From positions 1 to 26,428 of the forward strand of contig JAEWYA010000008.1 in NCBI GenBank assembly GCA_023395775.1: a stretch of 26,428 bases of DNA. The letters run 5' to 3'. The notes below the pieces were generated by a model. That model did not search any database, was not told where the DNA came from, and saw nothing but the letters and a program-made list of their open reading frames with translations. Within the stretch, counting starts at the first letter, position 1, and every line of letters starts with the position of its first letter. Made by a program: the position numbers and the translations under genes. The DNA is from Bacillota bacterium. Lineage in GTDB: Bacteria > Bacillota > Clostridia > Oscillospirales > Oscillospiraceae. Below are positions 6,827 to 14,421 of the stretch, piece after piece.

Positions 6827-8767
6827 TCAGGTACGGGTCTCCTCCGTCTGGATACTGACGCTGTCTCCATCCTTCAGTACACGCATGAACGCACTGTTCT
6901 CCCCATTGACTTTCAGTACCACCGGTCGGTCCAGATGCTCAAAATCCAGCCCGGAGTGATCCAGCAGGTCCATCAGGTAGTACGGTGCGCCCTCCGGCTT
7001 AGCCGGCAGCTCCAGCGCATTTCCATTCAAAAAAAACCGGCGGGGCGGAAAGTTCTCCTTCTCTTCCTTGGGTTCAGGCACACTCCGAACAGGCTTCGCC
7101 GCTTCGGCAGGCGAAACCGACGGCGCGTCTTCCCCATCATTCACAGACTCCGTGGATGTGGCGGACGCCTTCACCGGGATAATCACATTCGTTTCAATGG
7201 AATCTCCTGAGCGAAGCTCGTAATCGGGGGCAGCGGGCTTTCCGTTTACCAGGCAGGACGCCGCGGCCTCCTCACTGCCCAGAGCCTCCGCCAGAGTCCT
7301 CCGTCCCGGCCTTCCGGAGCAGGCAGGCGTGAATTCAATGGAATCCGCCGCTTGGATCACCGTGGAAGGCGGTAGCTCTTGTCCGTTGATGCGCAGTGAG
7401 GACGGTGCGGCCGGTTCTCCGCGGTACAGAGTCCGCCGTCCGTCAATCGTAACCGCCAGAGAAGCGCCGGTCCTTCCGATCAGGGCGGCATAGTTATAGC
7501 CGTTCATCTGCAAAACATCCAACGCGGTTAGAACGCCGCTGCGGAATAGCTTTGCAGGCTGGCCATTCAGCCGGACCCGGTAGCTGTCTGAGATCAGGCC
7601 GAGGCCCGCAGAGACGGCGATACCAAGCGGCGTCGCATACTCCGGGTCGTTCAGCTCCTCCTCGTTGGAAAAAGCGCTGGCCTTGAAGTTCGCACCGGCA
7701 ATGGTCACCCGGCGGGAATCCATCTCCAAGGAGGAGGCCACCGCCTCCATAAGCCCCTCCAGCTTGCTGCCGCCGCCCGCCAGAAACACCGCCGACGGCG
7801 CGCCGCCGTTGATCTCCCGGATACGGCGGGCAAGCTCGTCCGCCAGCTGCTTCACCGCGGGCTGGATCGCCGTCTTCAGTTCGGCGGCGGGAAGCTCCTG
7901 ATCCAGCCCCAGAATATCGGTGAAATGAAGCGTCTCCTGACTGGCCGCCTTGGCCTTCAGCCGCTCCGCCGTAGAAAAGTCCACCAGATAGGCCCGCATG
8001 ATCGCCTCCGTGATCTCGTCTCCGGCCACGGTGGCCATGGTATAGCCCACCACGCTGCCGTCCCGGCAGGCGGCGATATCAGAGGTCCCCGCGCCGATGT
8101 CCGCCATGACCAGGTTCAAAAGCCGCAGCTCCGACGGGATGGCGGCGTTAATGGCGGCGATGGGCTCCAGCGTCAGGCTGACCACCTCCAGCTCCGCTGC
8201 CTGCATGGCAGAGTACAGGCTGTCCACCACCTCGGCGGGCAGGAAGGTAGCCACCACATCCGTCTCCAGTTTCTGGCCGTTGTGGCCGCGGAGCGTGGAA
8301 AGGGGATAGTTATCCAGAAGATAGCGCGAGACAGTGTATCCAACCAGATAGAACCGGCCCAGCCGTTCGCCGCTCTTGTTCAGGGCGGCTTCAGCGTTGG
8401 ACACGGCCCCCGCCTCCAGCTGACCGATCAGATCGTTGCTGACCCGCCGGACCTCCGGCAGTTCCAGCTCAAAGTGGCCGGACTCCGTATGCAGCGCACG
8501 CCCTGCGGCAGCGATGCATACCCGCGTCAGCTTGCAGTTCAGCCGTTTTTCCAGCCGGGCGGTCACCTCCGCAGCAACCTTGCCCACCTGGACGATGTCC
8601 TCAATCTGGCCGTCGATCATGGCGCGCTTGCTGTGCTCCTGCTTTTCCACGGCCAAAATGTGCATCCGCTCGTTTTCCGCCCGGCCCACCATGCCAATGA
8701 TGCTTCTGGTACCGATGTCCAGCGCAAAAATCATATCCTGTCCCTGTTCTCCGCGTACTTCTTCCAC
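6827..8767 (-). CDS. FtsA-like actin-fold protein with beta-grasp-like C-terminal extension
   Basis: A 646-residue protein of the actin/Hsp70 (ASKHA) superfamily, resembling FtsA, the membrane-tethered FtsZ partner of the divisome. Visible: the phosphate-1 loop FALDIGTRSIIGMV, an FtsA-like insert region, the phosphate-2 motif VMADIGAGTSDIAA near residue 220, and the adenosine motif AVFLAGGGSKLEGL near 325. From about residue 390 the protein departs from FtsA: short units of the form L-N-G ... G-D-S-I (RLNGQPAKL, RINGQELPP, LVNGKPAAP, FLNGNALELP, KVNGENSAF) suggest beta-grasp domains. The start is a GTG at 8767 after AGGGGGTGAT; an ATG at 8734 is the alternative and is what FtsA proteins usually show. 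It is unlikely to be the main FtsA, since ftsZ is not nearby. It lies between an FtsE-like ATPase and an EAL-HDOD gene. Confidence 0.85.
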   Translation of the reverse strand: MEEVRGEQGQDMIFALDIGTRSIIGMVGRAENERMHILAVEKQEHSKRAMIDGQIEDIVQVGKVAAEVTARLEKRLNCKLTRVCIAAAGRALHTESGHFELELPEVRRVSNDLIGQLEAGAVSNAEAALNKSGERLGRFYLVGYTVSRYLLDNYPLSTLRGHNGQKLETDVVATFLPAEVVDSLYSAMQAAELEVVSLTLEPIAAINAAIPSELRLLNLVMADIGAGTSDIAACRDGSVVGYTMATVAGDEITEAIMRAYLVDFSTAERLKAKAASQETLHFTDILGLDQELPAAELKTAIQPAVKQLADELARRIREINGGAPSAVFLAGGGSKLEGLMEAVASSLEMDSRRVTIAGANFKASAFSNEEELNDPEYATPLGIAVSAGLGLISDSYRVRLNGQPAKLFRSGVLTALDVLQMNGYNYAALIGRTGASLAVTIDGRRTLYRGEPAAPSSLRINGQELPPSTVIQAADSIEFTPACSGRPGRRTLAEALGSEEAAASCLVNGKPAAPDYELRSGDSIETNVIIPVKASATSTESVNDGEDAPSVSPAEAAKPVRSVPEPKEEKENFPPRRFFLNGNALELPAKPEGAPYYLMDLLDHSGLDFEHLDRPVVLKVNGENSAFMRVLKDGDSVSIQTEETRT

Positions 8768-8773
8768 GGTGGA

Positions 8774-8920
8774 TCACCCCCTTGTGCTTGCGGCCGCACC
8801 GTTTTTTTTCGGCGCAATGTCCGCTATCTTTTCGTATTTTCCACCCATCACTGCCGCTGCCGATGGACTCTTTCTGCCACAGTGATCAAACTGGAGTCGT
8901 CGGCAGCAGCGCTCTTTCAT
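8774..8920 (-). CDS. Possible 48-residue small protein between ftsE-like and ftsA-like genes
   Basis: On the minus strand an ATG at 8920, six bases after the ftsE-like stop, opens a frame of 48 codons ending in a TGA at 8776-8774, six bases before the GTG of the ftsA-like gene and inside its ribosome site. The frame fills the whole 159-base gap. The product is basic, with an N-terminal CCRR...HCGRK patch and a C-terminal GGKYEKIADIAPKKNG. There is no clear ribosome site, and no family is recognised. The tight fit suggests a translationally coupled gene, but chance cannot be excluded. Confidence 0.35.
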   Translation of the reverse strand: MKERCCRRLQFDHCGRKSPSAAAVMGGKYEKIADIAPKKNGAAASTRG

Positions 8921-8926
8921 ACGCTT

Positions 8927-9661
8927 TCAATGATTTAGAGTAAATTTTGATTTTCGCTCTTTGAGCTCTCCGTACCGTCCGCCAGCCACGTCGCCGGCAA
9001 CCCGGCCATCCACCAGCGTCACCACCCGTCGGTGCATAATGTTGACAAACATGCTGGCATGCGTGGCCATGACCACCGTGGTCCCCTGCCGGTTCAGTTC
9101 CGTCAGCACATGCATCATGTCCCAGATGTTGTCCTCATCCAAATTGGCGGTCAGCTCATCCAGAACCAGAATCGGCGGGCTGTTGATCAGCGCCCTGGCA
9201 AGCTCCACCCGCCGGGCCTGTCCGATGGAGAGTTCTCCGGGGTACTTCTCACCCAGGCCGCCCAGGCCCACAATGCTCAGGGCCTTTTGCGTCCGCTCCA
9301 TCAGTTTCTTCTCCCGTGTCAGGCCGCTGACCCGGGCCACCATGATGAGATTTTCATTGACCGTGCGCCGCCGCATCAGATGTGACTCCTGCGCGACATA
9401 TCCGAAGTTCCGGCGGAGCCTTGCAGAGGGGAACAGCGGCAGCGGCGCCACATTCACACCGTCCAGCAGCACCAGGCCCTCGTCCGCGCGGATCTGTCCG
9501 GCAATCAGCTGCAGCAGCGTGCTCTTCCCCGCGCCGCTGCTGCCCACCACAAACACGAACTCTCCCTGACGGATCGTGAGGTTGATGCCGCTGACAGCTT
9601 CAAGCCGTCCGTGTTCGATGCGATAGCGTTTTGTTGCTTGTTTCAATTCGATCGTCGGCAT
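8927..9661 (-). CDS. FtsE-like ABC ATP-binding protein
   Basis: Cytoplasmic ABC ATPase of the FtsE/LolD group. The chosen ATG at 9661 follows GGAGAACAAGCCTG and gives 244 residues; an upstream start at 9688 lacks support. Walker A is GSSGAGKST (near residue 38), the Q-loop YVAQESHLMRRRTV is FtsE-like, and Walker B is ILVLDELTANLD, where LDEPTGNLD is usual. The signature reads LSIGQARRVELARAL instead of LSGGQ. FtsE normally pairs with the permease FtsX to control cell-wall hydrolases, but no ftsX follows here; the next genes encode a possible small protein and an FtsA-like protein. A C39-like lipoprotein gene is divergent. It may work with an FtsX encoded elsewhere or have another partner. Confidence 0.85.
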   Translation of the reverse strand: MPTIELKQATKRYRIEHGRLEAVSGINLTIRQGEFVFVVGSSGAGKSTLLQLIAGQIRADEGLVLLDGVNVAPLPLFPSARLRRNFGYVAQESHLMRRRTVNENLIMVARVSGLTREKKLMERTQKALSIVGLGGLGEKYPGELSIGQARRVELARALINSPPILVLDELTANLDEDNIWDMMHVLTELNRQGTTVVMATHASMFVNIMHRRVVTLVDGRVAGDVAGGRYGELKERKSKFTLNH

Positions 9662-9707
9662 CAGGCTTGTTCTCCATCTCTGCCGCATCCCGGCGGCAGT
9701 TAAAAAC

Positions 9708-9736
9708 TATACATTTTCCTCGACATCTGTTATAAT
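9708..9736 (+). promoter_or_regulatory. Candidate sigma-A-type promoter for the C39-like lipoprotein gene
   Basis: TATACA (9708-9713) and a perfect TATAAT (9731-9736) are separated by 17 bases. Transcription would begin near 9743, giving a leader of about 180 bases. The same stretch read on the minus strand offers only a weak box (TATAGT) for the divergent ftsE-like operon. Confidence 0.5.
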
Positions 9737-9742
9737 CTGGGT

Positions 9743-9921
9743 GTCATCCTATATTGCGACCTTCCATTACCCCTCTCCCGGAAGCGGTGAGGCTCTCGGG
9801 AACGTGACAACTACGGCGGGATAACTGCATTTTCGCTTTTTTATGTACTCTATCATAATACAAAATTTGCAATCTGAAAAGCCCTAATTTTTCTGGAATT
9901 TTAAAAAGGAGGCGGCAGTTT
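9743..9921 (+). promoter_or_regulatory. Long, possibly structured 5' leader of the C39-like gene
   Basis: If the 9708-9736 promoter is used, the transcript has a leader of about 180 bases. Its first part can fold into nested stems: TGTCA (9742-9746) with TGACA (9805-9809), and TCCCG (9776-9780) with CGGGA (9797-9801). The rest is AT-rich up to AAGGAGG at 9906-9912. I do not see a known riboswitch core or an intrinsic terminator in it. The stems are short, so the folding is only suggestive. Confidence 0.22.
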
Positions 9922-10803
9922 ATGCGGCGCAGCTCCTACTTTAAAAAAATCACTGCCATCTCCCTGCTGGCCGTTCTCTGCATTGGCGGAGTGGAACTGG
10001 CCGCGTGCCGGATCGCCGATCCGGCGCTGTACAAGACAATTGTCACCCCTGTGCGGCAAGCCGCCTCCTCCACATGGTCCGCAGTATCGGGCGGCGTTTC
10101 CTATGCTTGGGACAAGGCGGTATCCTACGTCTCCCGCACTGCCGGGGCACTCCAGAAGAATGAGGCGGAGCCTCTGGAAGACCAAGCCGCTGTGGAACCT
10201 GACACAGAGCTCACCGCGCCCGCTGACCCCACCATTACCGCGTTGGAACAGCGGGAATCCGGGGAGATTCTCACCGGCGGGAACCGCGAGATCGTCTACT
10301 ATAATCAGGCGGATGCCGCCTGGTGCGACCAGCCCTACGGGAAAGACCACCTGGGGCAATACGGCTGCGGACCCACGACCCTGGCAATGGCAGTCTCCAG
10401 CCTGACGGGCCAGACGGTAAACCCGGAAGAAATGGCGCAGTGGTCCGTGGAAAACGGATACTGGGCGCGGCACGGCGGGTCCTATCTCTCCATCGTGGGC
10501 GGCGCGGCCGCAGATTACGGATTGAAGGCGGAATCTCTCCCCGACTGCGATGCAGAACGCCTGCGGCTGGAACTGGCGACTGGGAAGGTAGCCGTGGCCC
10601 TGATGTCAAAGGGGCACTTCACCAATGGCGGGCACTTCATCCTTTTGCGGGGAGTCACTCTGAACGGCAGTATTCTGGTGGCCGACCCCAACAGCCGGGA
10701 CAGAAGCCTCACTGTATGGGACCCTCAGATCATTCTGGACGAGCTGTCCAAAAGCCGAAACAATGGAGCCCCATTGTGGCTTCTCTCCCCGTCGGAGCCG
10801 TGA
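9922..10803 (+). CDS. C39-like (papain-fold) peptidase domain lipoprotein
   Basis: Exported protein of 293 residues with a Peptidase_C39_2-type domain, probably acting at the cell surface on peptides or cell-wall stems. A basic N-terminus (MRRSSYFKK), a hydrophobic core and a lipobox ELAAC predict lipid attachment at Cys29; an uncleaved membrane anchor is the alternative. An Ala/Ser then acidic linker spans about 45-115. The catalytic domain (about 122-288) shows YYNQADAAW, the nucleophile Cys149 in YGCGPTTLAM, His238 in GGHFILLRG and Asp255 in VADPNSRD, the expected triad order. The start has AAGGAGG ten bases upstream. The gene is a single unit, divergent from the ftsE-like operon, with its own terminator. 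Its substrate is unknown. Confidence 0.88.
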   Translation: MRRSSYFKKITAISLLAVLCIGGVELAACRIADPALYKTIVTPVRQAASSTWSAVSGGVSYAWDKAVSYVSRTAGALQKNEAEPLEDQAAVEPDTELTAPADPTITALEQRESGEILTGGNREIVYYNQADAAWCDQPYGKDHLGQYGCGPTTLAMAVSSLTGQTVNPEEMAQWSVENGYWARHGGSYLSIVGGAAADYGLKAESLPDCDAERLRLELATGKVAVALMSKGHFTNGGHFILLRGVTLNGSILVADPNSRDRSLTVWDPQIILDELSKSRNNGAPLWLLSPSEP

Positions 10804-10824
10804 CGGGCAGACAGATCAAACACA

Positions 10825-10877
10825 AAGCGGCAGAGGGCCGCCCCGAGACGGGGATTCCCTCTGCCGCTTCTCTTTTT
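10825..10877 (+). terminator. Rho-independent terminator after the C39-like gene
   Basis: A 13-base inverted repeat (10825-10837 with 10857-10869, core GCGGCAGAGGG) is followed by CTCTTTTT. A smaller GC-rich hairpin can form in the loop. It lies between converging genes and may also serve the fliD-fliS operon from the other side, where the T-run is weaker. Confidence 0.85.
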
Positions 10878-10890
10878 AACAGAATGCGCA

Positions 10891-11295
10891 TCAGCGTTTC
10901 CGATAAACCGATTTCTCCCGGCAGAGCTTTTCATTGACCCGTCGGTCCAATTCCGCCAACTGTTCCAGAATCCGGCGGTTCAACGCCATCTGTTCCGCTA
11001 CTTCATTCTCCGCCGGCGTTTGCGGCGTGCCATGCTTTGTGATGAGGCGATCAAACGCTGCCTCGTCCTCGCCGCTGAGATCGCAGCGCTTCAATTCCAC
11101 CGCGGCATTCAGCTCCTGCAGCTCCAGCAGCGGAGCCTGCCTGCTGGAAAGCAGCATTTTTACGGACACCTGATCTTCCCGGTCCACTGCCTCCGCCAGT
11201 TCCCGTGTAATTCCCAGCGTCTCGTTGAACTTTCGAAAAATCCTGCGCTCCAGCGCAAGCAGCTCGGCCAGGGCCTCCTCCCATATCCTGCTCAT
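10891..11295 (-). CDS. Small helical flagellar protein, probably FliT/FlgN-type chaperone
   Basis: A 134-residue protein predicted to be almost wholly alpha-helical and rich in Glu, Leu and Arg (for example LAELLALERRIFRKFNETLG and AEQMALNRRILEQLAELDRRVNEKL). It overlaps the fliS stop by four bases (ATGA), the place where fliT or another export chaperone is commonly found. By position and composition it likely binds FliD or hook-associated proteins before export, or modulates flagellar gene expression. No sequence motif proves the family, so FliT-like is an inference from context; a FlgN-like role is equally possible. Confidence 0.72.
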   Translation of the reverse strand: MSRIWEEALAELLALERRIFRKFNETLGITRELAEAVDREDQVSVKMLLSSRQAPLLELQELNAAVELKRCDLSGEDEAAFDRLITKHGTPQTPAENEVAEQMALNRRILEQLAELDRRVNEKLCREKSVYRKR

Positions 11296-11666
11296 CGCTC
11301 AGACGAGTTCTTTTCCGCCGCGCGGAAACTATTCCGCAGATCCGTCACCATGGGGCACAGCTTGGACAACTCCTCTTGATTTCGCCCAGCCTTTACGCGG
11401 TTAAAATCGTAACAGAAGAAATCGTACAGCCGGTGCAGCTCCGCGCTGATCGGATACTGACGGTCCAGCGTGTCGTCCAGATAGTGCAAAATATCAAGAC
11501 ACCGGTCCACCGACGCCTCAAAAAGCGGATAGTCCTTCTGGTCCAGAGCGATGCCCGCGCGGGCGGCCCGCTTGACCAACTCATCATAGAGAACGATCAG
11601 CAGCTCGCCCTGCGTCATGGTATTGACCGACTGTTGCTTATACTGCTGATACCCCTGTGCTTCCAT
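11292..11666 (-). CDS. fliS: Flagellar export chaperone FliS
   Basis: FliS binds the C-terminus of flagellin in the cytoplasm, prevents early polymerisation and escorts it to the export gate. The 124 residues match normal size and show the family start GYQQYKQQSVNTMTQGELL, the IVLYDELVKRAARA helix, the LDILHYLDDTLD segment and LYDFFCYDFNRVKAG. The ATG follows GGAGGAACAGGC. The gene lies 52 bases after fliD and overlaps the following chaperone-like gene, forming a fliD-fliS-fliT-type operon. The flagellin gene itself is not in this window. Confidence 0.95.
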   Translation of the reverse strand: MEAQGYQQYKQQSVNTMTQGELLIVLYDELVKRAARAGIALDQKDYPLFEASVDRCLDILHYLDDTLDRQYPISAELHRLYDFFCYDFNRVKAGRNQEELSKLCPMVTDLRNSFRAAEKNSSER

Positions 11667-11718
11667 GCCTGTTCCTCCATTTTTCTCGTTCGTGACTCTC
11701 TCACTGCGGTTCGCCGTC

Positions 11719-14268
11719 TTAACTGCCCATCATGCCGGAGATCAGGGAACTCTGGGAATTCATTGAGTTGGTTAGCGTCTCCAGCCGCGTAAACATCTTC
11801 GTGTAATAATCAACCTTATCCGAGAGCTTATCCTGCCATTTGGTAATATCATCGTCATAGTTGTCGATCTGATCCTGCAGGCTATTGCTCAGCAGCGACA
11901 GGGGCGAATAGATGGAACCGGCCTTCTGCACCAGAATGCCCTTGGTCGAGCCGGTGGTAGCGGCGTAAGACGACACCACCTTACTGACGTTCACCATCAG
12001 CCCGCTGCTTCCGGTGGTGGAGGTAAACGCGTCGCGCACACTGTCCGGATCGTTGCTCAGCGCATCCCGCAAGGCGTCCTCGTCCACCTTGACGGAGGTG
12101 ACGCCATCGGAATAAGAAGTGGAGATCCCAATTTTTGAAAGGGCGCTGGTAGCCGATCCGCCGGGGGTTATGGCAGAAATCAGCTTGCTGTAAAGGCTGG
12201 AAAGATCGCTGTCGTTGAACAGAATCCCCTGCTTTGCCTTTTCCTCGTACTTCTCGATCTCGGAGTCCGACATGCCCTCCTTATCGTCGTCGGTCAGGGG
12301 CTCATAGCGGCTCTTGTCTGTTTTGTAGTTGGGCGTGGTGGAGTATGCGTCGTGCACCGATTTCAGGATGTCGTTGAGGTCTTTGACCATGTCGGTGATC
12401 GTGCTCACGATCTTGTCCGAGTCGGCGGTGGTGGTAAACGAGACGGCTTCGGTTCCCGCCTGCAGCGTACCGGCCGTGACAACGTTCCCGTCACCGTCTT
12501 TCTCATCCTCGGAGTACCCGAACGTCCCCTTGAGGGTAACGGACAGGCCGTCCACGTTGAAGTTGTTGTCCATGCGGGTAATGTCATTCATCTTAACGCC
12601 GTTGACGCTCATGCTGAGAATGGCGTCGGTGCCCTTGGTATACGACCCGGAGGTGACTATACCAGCGGCAGTCCCGTCGGAATCGTTGACCGCACCGAAC
12701 AGCAGGGCCGCCAGATTGGTCTTTGTAGAACCGGTAATGGTGTCGTTGATCGCGATCTGGTTGGCGGTGCCGGTCTCTTGGGTGCTGAGCTGGAACATGT
12801 TGGTGGTCTTGGAGAAGTTGGCGGTCAGCCCAACACTGTTGGAGTTGATGGCGGTCAGTACGGACTCCATGGAGGTATCCCGGGTAAACGTCAGCGTCTT
12901 TCCGCTGATTTCAAACTCATAGCCATAGAGCTGCTTGCCGTCTCTGCCCAGGCGGTTGCCGTCTTTGTCGGTCAGGTTACCGTCCGCGTCGTAATATTTG
13001 CCGGTGTCCTTGTTCAGCGTGATGGCGGTGGTGGATTTCAGGGCCGTACCGGTAACGCTGGCTCCATTCAGTTCCAAGGTCTCATTTATAGAGCCAACAG
13101 CCTCTGTCCTATGTAGTAGATCTCCCAGCGTCTTGCCGGTGTTGAGATAGCTGGTGGCTATGCTGCCACCAAGGCCCAGGGTCTTTCCCACATCTTCGGT
13201 GGCGGAAATGGAGATGGCGGAGCCCGCTTGGCCGGTGATCTTCAGCTTGGACGAGCCATCCAGCTCAACCTTGACATTGCTTCCAAACGCACTTTGTACG
13301 GCGGTGTTCAGTCCAGTAATAAAATGTGCAGGATCATTGTCATAGGTAGGCATGGTGATGGTCTTGGTCTTTCCGTCCACCGTCATGGAGAACATCTTTC
13401 CCGATAGATAACTGCCCACGGTACCAGTGGTATCCACCAGGCTGGCCGCGTCAGGCATGGTAAAGGAGGATGCCTTTGCAGACGGGTCTATCCCCAGAGT
13501 ACCTTTTAGCTTTCCGGTGGCGTCGGTAATGGTTACAGTATTGCCGGCGTTCTGATTGTCGGTAAACGTCACCGTTCCGTTGTCCAGCGTGGCCTTTACC
13601 ATCGTGCTTGCGGCCACGCTTTCGCCGCTGGAATTGGTCACCGCGGTGCTGGCCAGCTTGCTGTTGATGGCGGCTACAAAGCTCTCTGCGGTATTATAGG
13701 TTTCAAGATCGTCAAAGCTCAGGTCGATGGTACGGCTGGTGCCGTAGGTCAGGGTCATGGTGCCGCTGACGTTGCTCAGGTTCTTTGTCCCGGTCAGGAT
13801 CAAATTTTCGCTGCCGGTGATGGTGGCCGCCCCGGAACTCCCGCCAAGGCTCAATGCGGCGGCAGAAATACTGTAAGAGGCATTGGTGGCCAGCTGCTTT
13901 ACGCCCAGAATCTGTACATCACTGGTGGTCTTGCCGGTGGCGGAGACCCGAGCGGCATTAGCACCGTTGGAAGTGGTGGTCACTGCCTTGTTGAAGAAGC
14001 TGGCGCTGAGCAGGTTCGTGGACGAGGTATAGGACGTGTATTTCTGCGCAAATTTGATCATGGGGGTGGAGACATTGCGCATCGCCTCCTGCTGCCATGT
14101 CAGACTGGTCTGCTTTTGCTGTAAGGATGAGATTTTGGTCTGATAGCCGCTGACGGCATTTTTGATCATGGACTCCGTGTCCAATCCTGTGGCGAGACCG
14201 GACAGGACGTTCCGGCTGCCGTATATACTGCTGGAATTACTGCTGGTAACCCCGCTGACGGATGACAT
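11719..14268 (-). CDS. fliD: Flagellar filament cap protein FliD (hook-associated protein 2), extended form
   Basis: FliD caps the growing filament outside the cell and guides flagellin folding. The N-terminal domain is typical (GLATGLDTESMIKNAVSGYQ, then a coiled segment SLQQKQTSLTWQQEAMR), and the C-terminal domain ends in the usual helix FTRLETLTNSMNSQSSLISGM. With 849 residues it is much longer than classical FliD; the middle (about 130-700) is a Thr/Ser/Gly-rich, beta-rich surface region. Near residues 425-450 it has closely spaced DADGN/DKDGN/RDGK elements that resemble calcium-binding loops. I chose the ATG at 14268, after GGAGCG, because the upstream ATG at 14286 overlaps the ribosome site. 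A sigma-28-type promoter precedes it. Confidence 0.93.
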   Translation of the reverse strand: MSSVSGVTSSNSSSIYGSRNVLSGLATGLDTESMIKNAVSGYQTKISSLQQKQTSLTWQQEAMRNVSTPMIKFAQKYTSYTSSTNLLSASFFNKAVTTTSNGANAARVSATGKTTSDVQILGVKQLATNASYSISAAALSLGGSSGAATITGSENLILTGTKNLSNVSGTMTLTYGTSRTIDLSFDDLETYNTAESFVAAINSKLASTAVTNSSGESVAASTMVKATLDNGTVTFTDNQNAGNTVTITDATGKLKGTLGIDPSAKASSFTMPDAASLVDTTGTVGSYLSGKMFSMTVDGKTKTITMPTYDNDPAHFITGLNTAVQSAFGSNVKVELDGSSKLKITGQAGSAISISATEDVGKTLGLGGSIATSYLNTGKTLGDLLHRTEAVGSINETLELNGASVTGTALKSTTAITLNKDTGKYYDADGNLTDKDGNRLGRDGKQLYGYEFEISGKTLTFTRDTSMESVLTAINSNSVGLTANFSKTTNMFQLSTQETGTANQIAINDTITGSTKTNLAALLFGAVNDSDGTAAGIVTSGSYTKGTDAILSMSVNGVKMNDITRMDNNFNVDGLSVTLKGTFGYSEDEKDGDGNVVTAGTLQAGTEAVSFTTTADSDKIVSTITDMVKDLNDILKSVHDAYSTTPNYKTDKSRYEPLTDDDKEGMSDSEIEKYEEKAKQGILFNDSDLSSLYSKLISAITPGGSATSALSKIGISTSYSDGVTSVKVDEDALRDALSNDPDSVRDAFTSTTGSSGLMVNVSKVVSSYAATTGSTKGILVQKAGSIYSPLSLLSNSLQDQIDNYDDDITKWQDKLSDKVDYYTKMFTRLETLTNSMNSQSSLISGMMGS

Positions 14269-14354
14269 AATGATCGCTCCTTTCACTTTCGCATGTAGGG
14301 AAATCTATTTAGAGGCGGCATATAAAGAAAATTTACTTCTAACTCTATACTTTT

Positions 14355-14381
14355 TTATCGACATATAGTATATTAAAGTTA
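14355..14381 (-). promoter_or_regulatory. Sigma-28 (SigD/FliA)-type promoter upstream of fliD
   Basis: On the minus strand TAAC (14381-14378), 15 bases, then GTCGATAA (14362-14355) matches the flagellar sigma consensus TAAA-N15-GCCGATAA with one mismatch in each box. It lies about 85 bases before the fliD start. fliD is a classic late flagellar gene, and a FliA/SigD-type sigma is encoded at 21019-21876. Confidence 0.7.
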
Positions 14382-14421
14382 AGGGTTTCGTCAAAGTTTT
14401 TTATTCGATGGGGGAGTTCTT

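Noticed and set aside
5890..6858. A 322-codon plus-strand frame
   Set aside because: It is the antisense shadow of the EAL-HDOD gene, whose catalytic motifs are unambiguous on the other strand.
9740..9830. A c-di-AMP (ydaO-type) or c-di-GMP riboswitch before the C39-like gene
   Set aside because: The conserved core sequences of those classes could not be found on either strand; only short generic stems are present.
12352..13116. A long plus-strand frame opposite fliD
   Set aside because: It is antisense to a well-supported FliD coding region, with repetitive Gly/Val composition explained by the fliD codons.
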